Positions 11,403-22,624 of a stretch of 64,000 bases of DNA are shown here, piece after piece. The DNA lies in NCBI GenBank assembly GCA_936432065.2, contig OW386285.2:184326301-184390300 (forward strand). Direction: 5' to 3'. Position 1 is the stretch's first letter. Every line of letters starts with the position of its first letter. Origin of the DNA: Rutpela maculata. Taxonomy: Eukaryota > Arthropoda > Insecta > Coleoptera > Cerambycidae. Below the pieces are notes generated by a model, which saw nothing but the letters and a program-made list of their open reading frames with translations, did not search any database and had not been told where the DNA came from. Made by a program: the position numbers and the translations under genes.

Positions 11403-14400
11403 ACAGCAACAAGTAGTACCCTAATTGATTATGTTCTTACTAATCAACCGATGGTTAAAGCCGTGGTTCATGATTCTCCAAACATTACTGACCACAGTAT
11501 AATATCTATAACCTTTTTAAATAATAGTAATAGAAATAATGTGAACAGATCTACAAAATGCTTTAGAAATTTTAGTGAAAGTAATTTATATAATATTAAC
11601 ATGGAATTAATTCAAATAGATTGGGATACAAATAAGATAGACGTGAACCAAATATATGAAAATCTTTATGTAAAATGTAGAGATGTTATTGATAAAATTG
11701 CCCCAATTAAAACTATCAATTTAAAAACAAGCTTTCTTCCATGGTTTGATGAGGAGATTAAAAATAAAATAAGAGACAGAGACATTGCATATAAACGGTT
11801 CTGGAGCTTCAAATCGGAAGGTAATGAAAATGTATTGAAAAATATGCTGTGGGATGATTACAAAATGTGTAGAAATGACGTTGTTAATGCTCTAAAATAT
11901 AAAAAACAAAAATACTATCAAGAAAAAATAAGATATGAATCAAAAGGACCCAAAAGCCATGTGGAAAGTACTCAAAGAACTTGTATCGCCAAACAAGAAC
12001 ACGGGTATTACATATGAAATTAAATTTGCTTTCAGTAATGATGACATCATCATTGCTAAAACAAACAGGGATATTGCCGAAAATTTCAACAAATATTTTA
12101 TTGAGAGTGTGGTTGAGTTAGCTGTTACAATTGGAGCAGTGGATACATGGTCCCCCATTGGTTTACCTGTAGTTGAAACTAGTATTAATGAATTTAAACA
12201 ACTCAATTTAAGGGATCTAAAAATCTTAGTGAAAGATCTGGATAATAAAAGTAATTCGTGGAATATTCTTAACAATAAAGTATTAAAGTCTATTATCGAT
12301 GTTGTAGGTTTTTCTCTGCTAAATTTCATTAACACGTCTCTTAGGAAAGGCGTTGTCCCAAATCAATTAAATTTACTTTATTTTCAATAATATATTAATA
12401 AGTCATCAGTCTGGTTTTCGAGCAAGGCACTCGTGTGAATCTGCACTTCAACTAACATTTAACTAATATATAGTTGCTGTATTTATAGACTTAAAAAGAG
12501 CATTTGAAACCATCGATCGGAAAGTATTATTGGATAAATTATCTTATTATGGTGTAAAAGGTAATGTTTTGAAGTGGCTAGAGAACTATTTGACAGACAT
12601 TTTAGGACCCCTGCTATTTATTATATATATTAACGATATAAATTACCAGCTTAATTGCGACTTCTTGAATTTGTATGCTGATGATACATTATTGGCTGTA
12701 TGTGATGCCGATCTAGATAATGCTGTCAATAAAATGAATATGGAACTTTCCAAAGTTGAAAAATATTTTAAAGTCAATAAACTCAAATTGAATCCAAGCA
12801 AAACAAAAGCAATGGTGATTACAAATAGGTTTAGAAGTGGTAACATCAATTTTAATAATACTAATCTGTCCATAGATAACACAGCCCCACAAAAAAAAAA
12901 AAGTTCAGACCAGCGAACCAGACTCATGTATCCCTATGTATTTTCGGTCGCTGAATCCGAATCCGAGGTTAAAAAAATTCGTACACCCCCAAAATCTTGA
13001 GCTAGAGCCAAAAAACACCCCTGGACTGGGGTAAAAAGAATATTAAGCTACGAGAATAGTTGTTACATCCTAATCTATCGAATTATACAAATTAAGGTTA
13101 AACAGCAGCATACATACAATAGATATGAAACACATCCCCAGTGAGGGGTGAAAACTAGCCCCCATTTATAAAAAAATCGATCCAAAACAGCAGTGACTGT
13201 TGAAAAAGCTCGAAAGGTCTAAGTTTTGTTAAAGTGCATCAGATCCGACGTAATCTTCATAAACTGCCCCTATAGGGTTGAGAACAACCACCCTTAAGTT
13301 TAAAGGACACAAAACAAGAGAAAATGTAAAATCCGACAGGATTTCTATTTTGCGTAGTACTCTAAAATAGAACTAGAAACTTACGTACCATCAACGCCCT
13401 ACAGTGTCAACCCTCAGATGGTGTGAAAACTACCCCCTATGTAAGATTTATCTATAAGAAGTTACAGTGACTTCTATAAAAATTCGAAACACCTACGTTG
13501 TGTGGAAGTGAGAAGAAACTAGACTATGTTTGGCGCTGTGCTTGAAAACCACCCCCTTGGGGTTGCGAGATGCTACCCTTATATCCGTAGGACACTGGAA
13601 GTGTGCATCACGATTTTTGCTAATCATAGCATAAAAATGTAAATCCGGTTAGTTTCTCTCTGTTTTTCCAGCATCCTATAGATATAGGGGTGGCATCTCG
13701 CAACCCCGTGGAGCTGGTTTTCAAGCATAGCGTCGAACATAGTCTAGTTTCTTCTCACTTCCACACAACGCAGGTGTTTCGAATTTTTACACTACATTTT
13801 TATACTGTAACTTTTTAGTTTAGGGGGTAGTTTTCACACCCTCTGAGGGTTGACACTGTAGGGCGTTAATGATACGTAAGTTTCTAGTTCTATTTTAGAG
13901 TACTACGCAATTTCAGCCAATCATAGCATTCATGAAAATAGAAGTCCTGTTGGATTTTACGTTTTTTCTTGTTTTTCTCGTGTCCTTTAAACTTGAAGGT
14001 GGTTGTTCTCAACCCTATAGGTGCAGTTTATGAAGATTACGTTGGACCTGATGAAGTTTGTTATCACTTTAACAAAATTTAGACATTTCGAGCTTTTTCA
14101 GTACTCATTGATGTTTTCGATCGATTTCTCACCCCTCCCTGGGGGTGTGTTTCATATCTGTTGTATGTACGCTGCTGTTTAACCTTAATTTGTATAATTC
14201 GATAGATTAGGATGTAACAACTATTCTCGTAGCTTAATATTCTTTTTACCCCAGTCCAGGGGTGTTTTTTGGCTCTAGCTCAAAATTTTGGGGGTGTACG
14301 AATTTTTTTGATCTCGGATTCGGATTCAGCGACCGAAAATACATAGGGATACATGGGTCTGGTTCGCTGGTCTGAACTTTTTTTTTTTTTGTGGGGCTGT

Positions 14401-15031
14401 GTAATTCGCCAGTTGAAGTAGCCAAACAAATTAAATATTTGGGAGTAATTTTGGATGGATCTTGTCATTTAAACAGCATTTTGATTATACAAAAAAGAAA
14501 ATTAAGAAAAAATTGTTTTACTTCTCAAGAATAGCAATTAACTTAGATATGAAAACTAGAATCACCGTATACAAAGCAATCATTTTGCCACACTTTGACT
14601 TCTGTGCTACTGTTTTGTATTTACTTGACCAAAGTAGTATTAATGAATTACAAATATTGCAGAATAGGGCGATGAGAATAATTCTCAGATGCAATAGATA
14701 TACACCTATTATAACCATGTTAAGGGTTCTAGAATGGATGCCTGTATCGGTTAGAATTACCTACTTTACAATGATTTTTAAATTTAAAATTCTAAAGGGC
14801 TTATTACCCGAGTATTTGAATAGGTTCATTACATTTAACCATGAAATTCATGCATATAATACTGGGTCTCATACTGATATTCATATTAGCAGAACTCACT
14901 GCTGCAGAGCAATGAATAACATATTTTTTAAAGGAGTTCGTGATTATAATAACTTACCAAAGAAAATTAAAGATAGTAATTCCCTAAGCACTTTTAAAGG
15001 TGAATTAAAATTGTATCTAAGTGGTGATTGA
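11403..15031 (+). pseudogene. LINE ORF2 remnant, split by palindrome and frameshifts
   Basis: Parts in order: endonuclease end (STLIDYVLTNQ, ITDHSIISI) from 11403; linker with LPWFDEEIKNK; a frame change near 11935-12017; a ~150-residue pre-RT and finger segment to about 12390; a deletion; then VFIDLKRAFETIDR (12480-12520), a second deletion that removes the GVPQGS box but leaves LGPLLFIIYIND, and the catalytic YADD at about 12675. The palindrome occupies 12880-14401. The frame resumes with SPVEVAKQIKYLGVILDG and, after another frame change near 14460, the C-terminal domain to 15031. It is clearly dead. Confidence 0.85.
12880..14401. mobile_element. 1522 bp palindromic element with TAA target duplication
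   Basis: The termini are inverted repeats beginning CACAGCCCCACAAAAAAAAA. Two arms of roughly 700 bp mirror each other with scattered mismatches, around a short centre near 13600-13680. TAA is present at 12877-12879 and 14402-14404; removing the element and one TAA restores the LINE reading frame across the site. A 3 bp TAA/TTA duplication is typical of PIF/Harbinger elements, but the termini alone do not prove that superfamily. It is non-coding. Confidence 0.9.
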
Positions 15032-15168
15032 TTATATATTTTTATATTACTCTATATTATTCATAATTGTATAATGTATGTTTTTATGTTATTTTTATGT
15101 ATGTATTGTATTCTTTTATATTTGTGTATTAGGAATTACCTATTTAAATAAAGATATTATATTATTAT

Positions 15169-15310
15169 TACATACCCCAATTACGCTGGCAAACTAAACT
15201 TCCGAACGGCGCGCGCGCTAACCGGAAAAAGAAACTAAAATTTTTTTTCCTTTTTCCGGTTAGCGCGCGCTCCGTTCACAAGTTTCATCTGCCAGCGTAA
15301 TTGGGGTATG
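15169..15310. repeat. Central hairpin of the TA-flanked MITE
   Basis: CATACCCCAATTACGCTGGC at 15170-15189 is mirrored at 15290-15309. The arms carry GCGCGCGCTAACCGGAAAAA-type sequence around an A/T-rich centre. It is GC-rich relative to its surroundings. Confidence 0.85.
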
Positions 15311-15545
15311 TGAAGTACATATACTAACTACCCAGATATCGATAATCATTCGATTCAAAAATAAATGCCCCATCCCCCCACCATACCAAAAAGTTTCAGA
15401 GAGAAAAAAATTTTGTATTTATATGGTCTCTTTGATTACTGACTGACAGACGGTAACCACTCAATGTCGAATTTGCACGCTATTTTCTATACTAAGAGGA
15501 AATAAAAAACATGGAGTGACATTTATAAGCAAGTAGCACAAAGAA

Positions 15546-15883
15546 AAGAAGTCTTTGCTTGTGATGTGTAGCAAAGAATTTTGTAAGCCATGTGGGAAAT
15601 TAACTGCATCAATCACATTAAATCATATATAAACAAAGCAAATCTGAAAGAAGATGACGTTGTAGTACAGCACCTCGTTACAAAGTACGATACATTAAGG
15701 AAGGATTGCAAATGTTTTAAAGTAGGTGTAAAATATGATCTAAAGGATACAGTATATCTAGCTAATTTTTTGCCAAAGAAAGTAGTTTTTGGAAGATATA
15801 AATTTAACATAAAACAAACAAGCAAACATGGTGATTTTTTAGAGATAAGCGAAAAAGAAGTGACCAAGTCAGAAATGGCGTAA
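15546..15883 (+). pseudogene. CR1-like ORF1 remnant
   Basis: A Cys-rich finger piece (SKEFCKPCGKLTAS, about 15570-15610) aligns with the finger of the LINE at 316-5010. It is joined through a frame change near 15570 to a C-terminal segment with CFKVGVKYDL and LPKKVVFGRYKF, the diverged family pattern CFxxGV...FWPxGVxxxxF. The ~150 residues normally between them are absent. Translation could start at the ATG at 15590, but no function is expected. Confidence 0.7.
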
Positions 15884-16010
15884 ATATACACCAACACAAA
15901 TTAGGTCAGATTATTAACAAACTACACTGAAAAATGCTCGAGCTAAGCAACCAGGAAATTAGTAATGAATCATTAGTTCATCAATCCCATAAAAAGCAAA
16001 ACAGAGTATT

Positions 16011-16791
16011 GTGTTTATTCGCTCAATAGTACCCTCGTTCAATGAAATCAAGGAGCTGCTGTTAAAAAAAAGAGTCCACTTGATGGCCTTAACTGAAACA
16101 TGGTTAAACCCAGATTATCCAACATCACTGGTTAAAATTCAAGAGGAGGACGGCAAGGACAAGTTATCAAGAGGAGGACGGCAACGGCGTTTATATGAGT
16201 TCTATATTTGAATTTGCGACATTAGATGTATCATTTATGGACAATGGAGATAACACACAAATTGGACATTTATGGTTAAGCTTGCATTATAAGACAAACA
16301 AAATACTAAGAGGGGTAATTAATGAGGCATTAATTCATAGTCGCCTGAGCTATGGAATAACAGTATGGGGGCATGCGTCCTCAGCAAGACGAATATTTGG
16401 TTTACAAAGAAGGGCAATACGTATCATAAATCACTTAAAATATAGGGAGGATTGCAGAGAGGCTTTTAAAGAACTGGGCATCCTAACATTACCTAGTATT
16501 TATATTTTGGAATGTATAATGCATACAAAAAATAATTTAAGTAATACAATCAACTTTGAAAATATACATAATCATGATACTAGACATAGTAATAATATTT
16601 GCTTAGATTTTCATAGAGTTAACAGATCAAGAAATGGTTTAAACTATTATGGTCCAAAAGCCTACAATTGTCTACCGATCCAAGTAAGGAATCTAACTCC
16701 AAACCAACTTAAAACTGTGTTAAAAAACTATCTCATTGGAAATGCCTTTTACACAATTGATGAGATTCTGTCCAATATCAAAAATATTTAG
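16011..16791 (+). pseudogene. CR1-like ORF2 remnant: endonuclease start fused to C-terminus
   Basis: The first piece (about 16011-16150) has SFNEIKELLLKKRVHLMALT and ETWLNPD, the start of an APE endonuclease. After a short junction it jumps to the post-RT C-terminal domain from about 16255: HSRLSYGITVWG, QRRAIRIINHLKYREDC, GILTLPSIYILECI and a final NAFYTIDEIL. The endonuclease core and the whole catalytic RT are deleted. Confidence 0.8.
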
Positions 16792-17050
16792 TTATTATGT
16801 GTGCCCCTCACGTAATCACTTTAAAATCATGTACTGATTTCTGAACTGTAATCATGTATCCAAGTCCCCGACAAGTTTTTAAAATTTTTAAATTGTTTCT
16901 TTTTTATCTTACTCGACTTTTTAACTGTAAATGTGTTACACTTTAGTTGTTTTATATTGTAATTTTATCTCTAATGTTTCTGTTCATTGTATTGTATGTA
17001 TTGACCTGTGTAAAATGTAATTTATAGCACCAATAAAGCTATCTATCTAA

Positions 17051-18356
17051 TGTATAGGTCACTGGCCGTTTCTTATTCAAAACTGAAAACACAGCTGAGT
17101 ATGATTTCACTGTTATACTTGGTGACAAAAATGTTGGTTTGCTTGTAAATAGCAATCAAAAATCCTTCTCCTAGACATACTTAGTATATTCAGACATACT
17201 TAGTAATAAATGACCCAACCAGAATAACGTTAAATAGTAGCACATTAATAGATGTAACATTTCTCTAGATATTAGTACGTCGGATGGCTGGCTCTATCGT
17301 TCACTAACCCAATACCGAGGTATAACCAAATAAAATCTATTTCATTTTATTCAGCAGGATTTTTTTACATCAGGAAATCACTTTTGACGACACTCTCCAT
17401 TGGTCGAGACTGAAGTTACAAGAAAAAAACAAAAAAAAAATTAAGATAACAAAATTCAAATTCAACCACTAATAACTTTCAAATGAAAAAAGATAAAATT
17501 ATATGTTTTTTTTAGTTTTATAGTACAAACGATTCTCTTTAATTTGATGTATAATTTGTCACCAAGATAATAACTTTAACATTCGAAAATTGACGTTAAT
17601 TTAGATGGTACACAAATTGTCAATTTTTTTGAAAGCTGTAACTCGTAATTCGCTTATGAATTGAGCTATTCGAATGTTTTTTTCACAAAAACTGCCAAAT
17701 TTCATAGACTTCATTTTGTCTCAATTAATGCTGGGTCTAGCTCTGTAAATAAAAGTGGTACAGCCTTTTAAACACAACGAAGCCCACGACGACGGAATCG
17801 CGAGGATTCCCCTCTCATTCTTGGTACATTCCGCGTTCGCCATAAATCGCGCAAGGCTAAAATCAGCGGCCATAACAACTTTAGAATAATCTTCCTTTAT
17901 TGTAAGATGATAAAATTAACAAATCAAATTGAATAATTAAATTAAATCTTTATTAAAATCTTTATTAAATAATATAGGACAAACCTAATGCATGTCTTCG
18001 ACACATTCATAATATGATATTAGTTGTAATAATCTGCTATATAAGGTGTCGTACAACGCAGGTGGTGAATTAATAAATGGAAATAATAGATAGAGATAAC
18101 CGATTTTCAGATATATCATTGTTAAACTCATGCCAGCTAGTAAAGTTTTTACTTCACTTCGTGTATTTTAATATTTCCAATAGAGTGTCAGAGGTAACCA
18201 CATAATCAAAACAATTATTTGCCATGCTTTCACTAACTCGTAGAGGCTCTGAGCGATTAGTTGAATTTTTGTACATAACTATGTTTTTGTTTTCATGTAA
18301 ACTGGAAGGGTTAAAATTGGATAGAAAATTCTTGTGTAAATAAGCTGTTCTTTTTT
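17051..18356. other. Non-coding, AT-rich; nothing recognised
   Basis: No ORF, RNA gene or clear repeat boundary is supported. Several A/T-rich stretches and short direct repeats are present (ATCTTTATTAAA near 17945-17970). Confidence 0.5.
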
Positions 18357-18893
18357 TTAATTAATACTACTCCAAGTGGGATTTTTACCATCTAGCTTGT
18401 CTTCGTTTTGATCAAAATTATCGATGCGATGAATGTAATTGTTTCTCTCCGCTCCAGGTGGTATAAAAATGTCGTCACTAGTTATTACTAATACGTGACT
18501 AGCCAAAGACGTTAAAAATGTCCGTATTTCATCGTAGGAATAACCATAGCCAAAAGAATAAAGCATATCATTAGGTTTTTTTTTCTTCTGACGGCACGAT
18601 ACACGTGTAGTGATATGTAAAGGATTAAAAAAAAAATTCTCTTCTGATACATTCTCTTCAGAAAAATCAATATTATGATTTTTCTGGGGCAAAATGCAAC
18701 ATAAGATCTGCGAACGGCTAGCTGTAGTAGTACGGAAGCTTTTAGATCGTGGGTAAAGAAAGTAATTGTTATGATGGTCAAATAAAACTGGTTTAGACAA
18801 CTTATCTCGCAAAGCTGTAGAAGGTGATTTAATAATAAAAATGGATATTGAAATTAAAGGGGCGCCATCTATAGAATGAATAATTAGTTTCAA
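18357..18893 (-). pseudogene. Relic of an uncharacterised TE-associated protein (IDN...LDGKN motif)
   Basis: The minus-strand frame of 178 codons starts KLIIHSIDGAPLISISI and includes SYDEIRTFLTSLASH and then HRIDNFDQNEDKLDGKN. This resembles a widespread family of uncharacterised, repeat-borne animal proteins in which a conserved DN(V/F)D.N...LDG(K) segment follows an SY.E...F..S block. I cannot give a biochemical role. The Lys-rich middle and an alternative frame at 18512-18781 suggest indels, so it is likely a decayed fragment. No termini or target duplication were found. Confidence 0.5.
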
Positions 18894-19831
18894 CTCCTAT
18901 AGCTGTGGGAGACAGGTTTCTATAGATAAACCTGAAATAGCTGGAATAATCAATAAAACACTATGTAAATAAAAACGGGTATATTAAAATTAATTTACAG
19001 TTTGTAGAATCAAACAAAATTATATAGTAAAAATATATCACCAATTAGATGTAGGTATCGATGCTGTCAGATATGTGCTGATGGTCTCCAGTGAAGATCT
19101 CGCAGCTCCAGTCCTTCGGTGATACCTAGCGTATGGGTTCAGTTCTCAATGTTATTGATGTGAAATGCAAAACAGCAAAATGCTGGATTTATTAAAATAT
19201 TAGTTATAACTCCAGGTTTATAAACTAAATCCAAATGTATATGGTAGAAGTACAGCTTGAAGTGGTTTAAATTCCACTTAAAAAATTGTCTTGAAAAGAC
19301 TTTAAGAAAATTAATATATAAATTTTATAAAATTTATAATATATAAATCTCATAAAAATATAAATCATCAATCATGATTTCTTAGTTTTCAATTTTAGAT
19401 TTCTTAATTTTAATTTCTAAAATCTTAAATTTTAAATTCTTCGAATTCCAAATTTTCAATTTCTTAAGTAAAAAATCTTAAGTTTCTGAAATTTTCATAT
19501 TCTTCAATTTTTCTTGGTTCGAACTGAATCCATAAAAATAAAAGAGAAAAAAAAATATTATTAACACCAAAAGACATGGATGTAAAATTATACAAGTTTA
19601 AAAGTTAGATTTGAATTAAATGGATCTGAATGTTAATTAAATTAAATAGAAATTAAAATACCTTTTCAATGATGGAACACACGCGATTATACAGATTTCA
19701 AAGTTTTAGATTATTCTGTAACTAAGTTCAAAAGCAAACGACCAAGTCGAAGTTAAATGGAAAATGATTTCTCTTCTGGCACTTGGTATAAAGAAAACTT
19801 TTGAGCTCACAAAAAATTGTCTGCTGACAAC
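18894..19831. other. Non-coding, low-complexity AT-rich stretch
   Basis: About 19300-19520 is a string of short TTCTTAATTTT/TTCAAATTTT-like words on an AT-only background. No gene is seen. Confidence 0.5.
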
Positions 19832-20665
19832 TTAACAATTATTAAAAATTTCATTTTCCGACACGGGATCAAGGAATATTGTTGGAAATTCTTTGTCCAA
19901 ATTAATAAAATAGTCCGTGTTTTTAAAACCTTCAGCTAAAATATTTGGTGAATTTACTAAATGAACATTTGCGCTATTAACAATTTCTTGCGGATTTGTA
20001 ATTTCTCTACCATCAACTTTCAATTCCTCAATTCTGGTGGATTCTGAACAGTTTTTACCCAAGTCACTATTTATGATAGACCAGGCAGCTTTAGATTTAT
20101 TAGAAGTGTTTTTATATTTATTTTCATTATATAAGCATTTAGCCGCTATCATAACTCTATCGTATACCTTTCTATACAATTTATATGACTTTTTATCCTC
20201 AGGTCTCTTAGTAGCTAACATTATTCTATTTAATAATTTTAGTTTCTCACATAAAATTCGAATTCCTTGAGTTATCCACCTTTCTTTATCACAAGTTACC
20301 TTGACATTAGAAACAGGAAAACATTTATCGACATAGTAAAACAAATTCTCACTAAAAGCCTTAAAACCGTCATTTACAGTCTGTGCATCATATACAATAC
20401 TCCAAAGTTCCTTACTTACATGATAAATAAAATTTTCATAATTACTATCTGAAAGTACCCTAGTTTTCTGATCTTTCTTAGGTACAAAATTTGGTGCATT
20501 GAAGGATAGAATTTGGCATGTATGATCTGACAGTCCATTTGGCACCACTTTACAGACAGCATCACAGCTATTGTTTAAAAAATTGCTACATATGTAATCA
20601 ATACAAGTTGAAGAATTTGTACATATTCTTGTCCGCTCAGTAACGTGAAAATCAAGATTATACAT
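19832..20665 (-). pseudogene. LINE ORF2 fragment: endonuclease end and pre-RT linker
   Basis: The fragment holds the last endonuclease motifs (STCIDYICSNF and GLSDHTCQIL), then the linker before the RT (ERWITQGIRIL, KNTSNKSKAAWSIIN, NPQEIVN). It is cut at both ends: no N-terminal catalytic Asn/Glu and no RT boxes. It is 277 codons without a stop, so damage is by truncation rather than point changes. It is of the CR1/Jockey type. Confidence 0.8.
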
Positions 20666-20740
20666 GCTGAATAGATCAGACAGTCGATATTTATGTACAC
20701 TATTCGATAAATAATCGATATTTAATGGGTGTTATTTTAT

Positions 20741-20826
20741 CCGTCACCAATTTAATGTGGTTTTGATTGTCAAATAATTAGATTTGTTCTCAGAATGATA
20801 GATCTGTCACCAACTTGTTAATGTCG
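20741..20826 (+). repeat. Partial 118 bp repeat unit
   Basis: CAAATAATTAGATTTGTTCT and GATAGATCTGTCACCAACTT match the tandem units at 33315-33545. Similarity ends at TTGTTAA. Confidence 0.75.
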
Positions 20827-21099
20827 TAGAACTCTCCAAAATCGTCCTAAGTTGAAGACAGAATCAAAATTCGACTTAGGCCAAAATTTCATTTAAAGAC
20901 ATTTTTAAGAGTCTGCAGAGGCACAGATCAGTCCATAAGGACCGTTTTGGGTTCTATAAGGCGTTGGAAATGACCAGGTGAAAATTCGAAGAAACACCGA
21001 ATTTTCACTTAGGAAAAATGTTTTTGGTTCAGGATATGAGAGCAGAAGTATATAATGACACAGATTTATGAATAATATACTTTTTCAAAGGTACCACAA

Positions 21100-21480
21100 A
21101 TTGGACTTTGAAAAATAATATTTTTGAAAGGGCGTCAAAATTTGGCTCAAGAATCAATTTATCGAAAGTACGCCAAAATTTCACTTGGACTAATTTTTCA
21201 AAACTGCGTTGAAATTTGGCTTGAACATCGATTTTTCAAAAGTACGCCAAAATTTCACCCGCAGATTAATTTTTCAAAACTACCTTGAAATTTGGCTTGA
21301 AAATCGATTTTTCAAAATTACTCCAAAATTTCACCCGCAGATTAGTTTTTCAAAAGTACCTTGAAATTTGGCTTGAAAATCGATTTTTCAAAAGTACGCC
21401 AAAATTTCACCCGCAGATTGATTTTTCAAAAGTACGCCGAAATTGGTCTTAAAATAGATTTTTCAAAAGTACCACAAAGT
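21100..21480 (+). repeat. ~76 bp tandem repeat array
   Basis: Copies of a unit containing ATCGATTTTTCAAAAGTACG and CCAAAATTTCACCCGCAGAT recur with spacing of 76-77 bp (for example ATCGA at 21226, 21303 and 21379). Four to five diverged units are visible. No coding potential. Confidence 0.8.
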
Positions 21481-21956
21481 CAGTTTAAAAAGTACCACGA
21501 AAATATACTTTGAAATATTTTTTATTTTTTATTCCTCCACCAAAGACATTGACCTTTGATACACGGTCATTGAAAGCCCAATTATAAAGTATGAGCATGA
21601 AATTTTAGCGATGCACTGCATCCAAAAGGCAAAATAGAAGATTTTGACAAAGCCGGCGTAGTGCCGATAAGCAAAAATTGATAAAAATCAATGCACATGT
21701 ACAGGGCCGGTTTCTCGCATAGAAAGAGTTTGGATTGACTCAGCGGCTCACAATTTGGTCGAGCGCATTGAGTGGTCCAGACAAAGCAATGGTAGAAAAG
21801 CCAATAGCAAGGCTTTTCAAATGACAAAGTTATAGAGGAAAACGCCTTGTGCATAAAAAACCAAAAATTCAATTTTGCCTAAAAGTCGCTCGAAGGTGGG
21901 TTGCTGCCATATCGATAATATTGAACAACTGCATAGGAGCAAGTAAATCGTGGACT

Positions 21957-22203
21957 GAGCGAACGCCATTAAACTTATGCAGTTATAAGTCCTCATGAAC
22001 GTGTTTGAGTATGTGAATCTCCGCGATACAAGAACTTTAAAGCTAAGTAGTCTCTAGCGAAACTAAATTCATTTAGTAAAACTTTTTTAAGTTAATATCA
22101 GTCAGCCGTAATTATAAATTACAAATAGTCTCAGACTTCTCTAAAAAGCTCGCATTTTGATTCTGAGAAGGTATGCATGAATCTTTTCTACCTAATCGAT
22201 CGT

Positions 22204-22205
<2 letters not shown>
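21957..22205 (+). repeat. Left part of ~845 bp dispersed repeat, copy B
   Basis: Matches window bases 3-249 with few differences. It ends in CGTTA (22201-22205), which is duplicated at 26568-26572 around the inserted LINE. Confidence 0.9.
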
Positions 22206-22237
<32 letters not shown>

Positions 22238-22624
22238 TGCTTTATTTCAATTGCCAAAATACATTGGATATGAAATGTCACAAATGAATAATTGTAAACT
22301 GTGGAGACATTGACACTAAGTAAAACATATAAAGTATAATATAAAGTAAAATAATTTTAAATATAATTTTGTAATATAATGACAATAACATACCGTGCGT
22401 GTAATTTCCCATTAGGCATGTACATTCACACAGCGCGATAGATATGACAACACCGGCAGCCGTAAATTCATCCGTCGCGTGGAGCATCCCAGCTCTGTTA
22501 TTTCATTTCAGCCAGCTGGCACACGCGATGTTGTATTTCTTACTCCCCATGCCTAGCCCGCGACTACACACACGGTATAAGGTAAATATACAAAATAGTA
22601 TTTTATTGAAATAAAAAAAAAAAT

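Larger units (their letters stand above)
11403..15168 (+). mobile_element. 5'-truncated CR1/Jockey-type LINE inserted in the MITE
   Basis: The LINE begins in the endonuclease domain and ends with AATAAAGATATTATATTATTATTAC (15147-15170), an (ATT)n tail. Its RT region is split by a 1522 bp palindrome (12880-14401). It is related to the LINE at 59825-64000 (shared LPWFDEEIKNK and KKxKYYxxKI patterns). Confidence 0.85.
11220..15480. mobile_element. Palindromic MITE with TA flanks, split by a LINE
   Basis: The outer arms 11220-11402 and 15311-15480 are inverted copies (arm starts GCGTGGAAACTCGACG on the left; GCGTGCAAATTCGACA read inward on the right). The central hairpin is 15169-15310. TA lies on both sides (11218-11219 and 15481-15482), as for Tc1/mariner-like insertions. 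Without the inserted LINE (about 11403-15168) the element would be about 500 bp, palindromic and non-coding. The right half retains CATACCCCAATTACGCTGGC directly next to the sequence expected after CTTCAC on the left, so the LINE insertion point can be read. Confidence 0.8.
15490..17050 (+). mobile_element. Internally deleted CR1-like LINE (PHD-type family)
   Basis: The copy keeps, in order, an ORF1 finger fragment, the ORF1 C-terminal domain, a short endonuclease N-terminal fragment, and the last ~190 codons of ORF2. It ends with a 3' UTR, AATAAAGC and a (TCTA)n tail (17035-17048). Everything else, including all RT catalytic motifs, is missing. Confidence 0.8.

Noticed and set aside
12643..14468. 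Short open frames on both strands in the palindrome
   Set aside because: They are mirror images of the same inverted arm sequence and have no recognisable content.
22201..22237. Microsatellite expansion as an independent locus
   Set aside because: The ATA tract is the tail of the minus-strand LINE, as shown by the CGTTA duplication right next to it.
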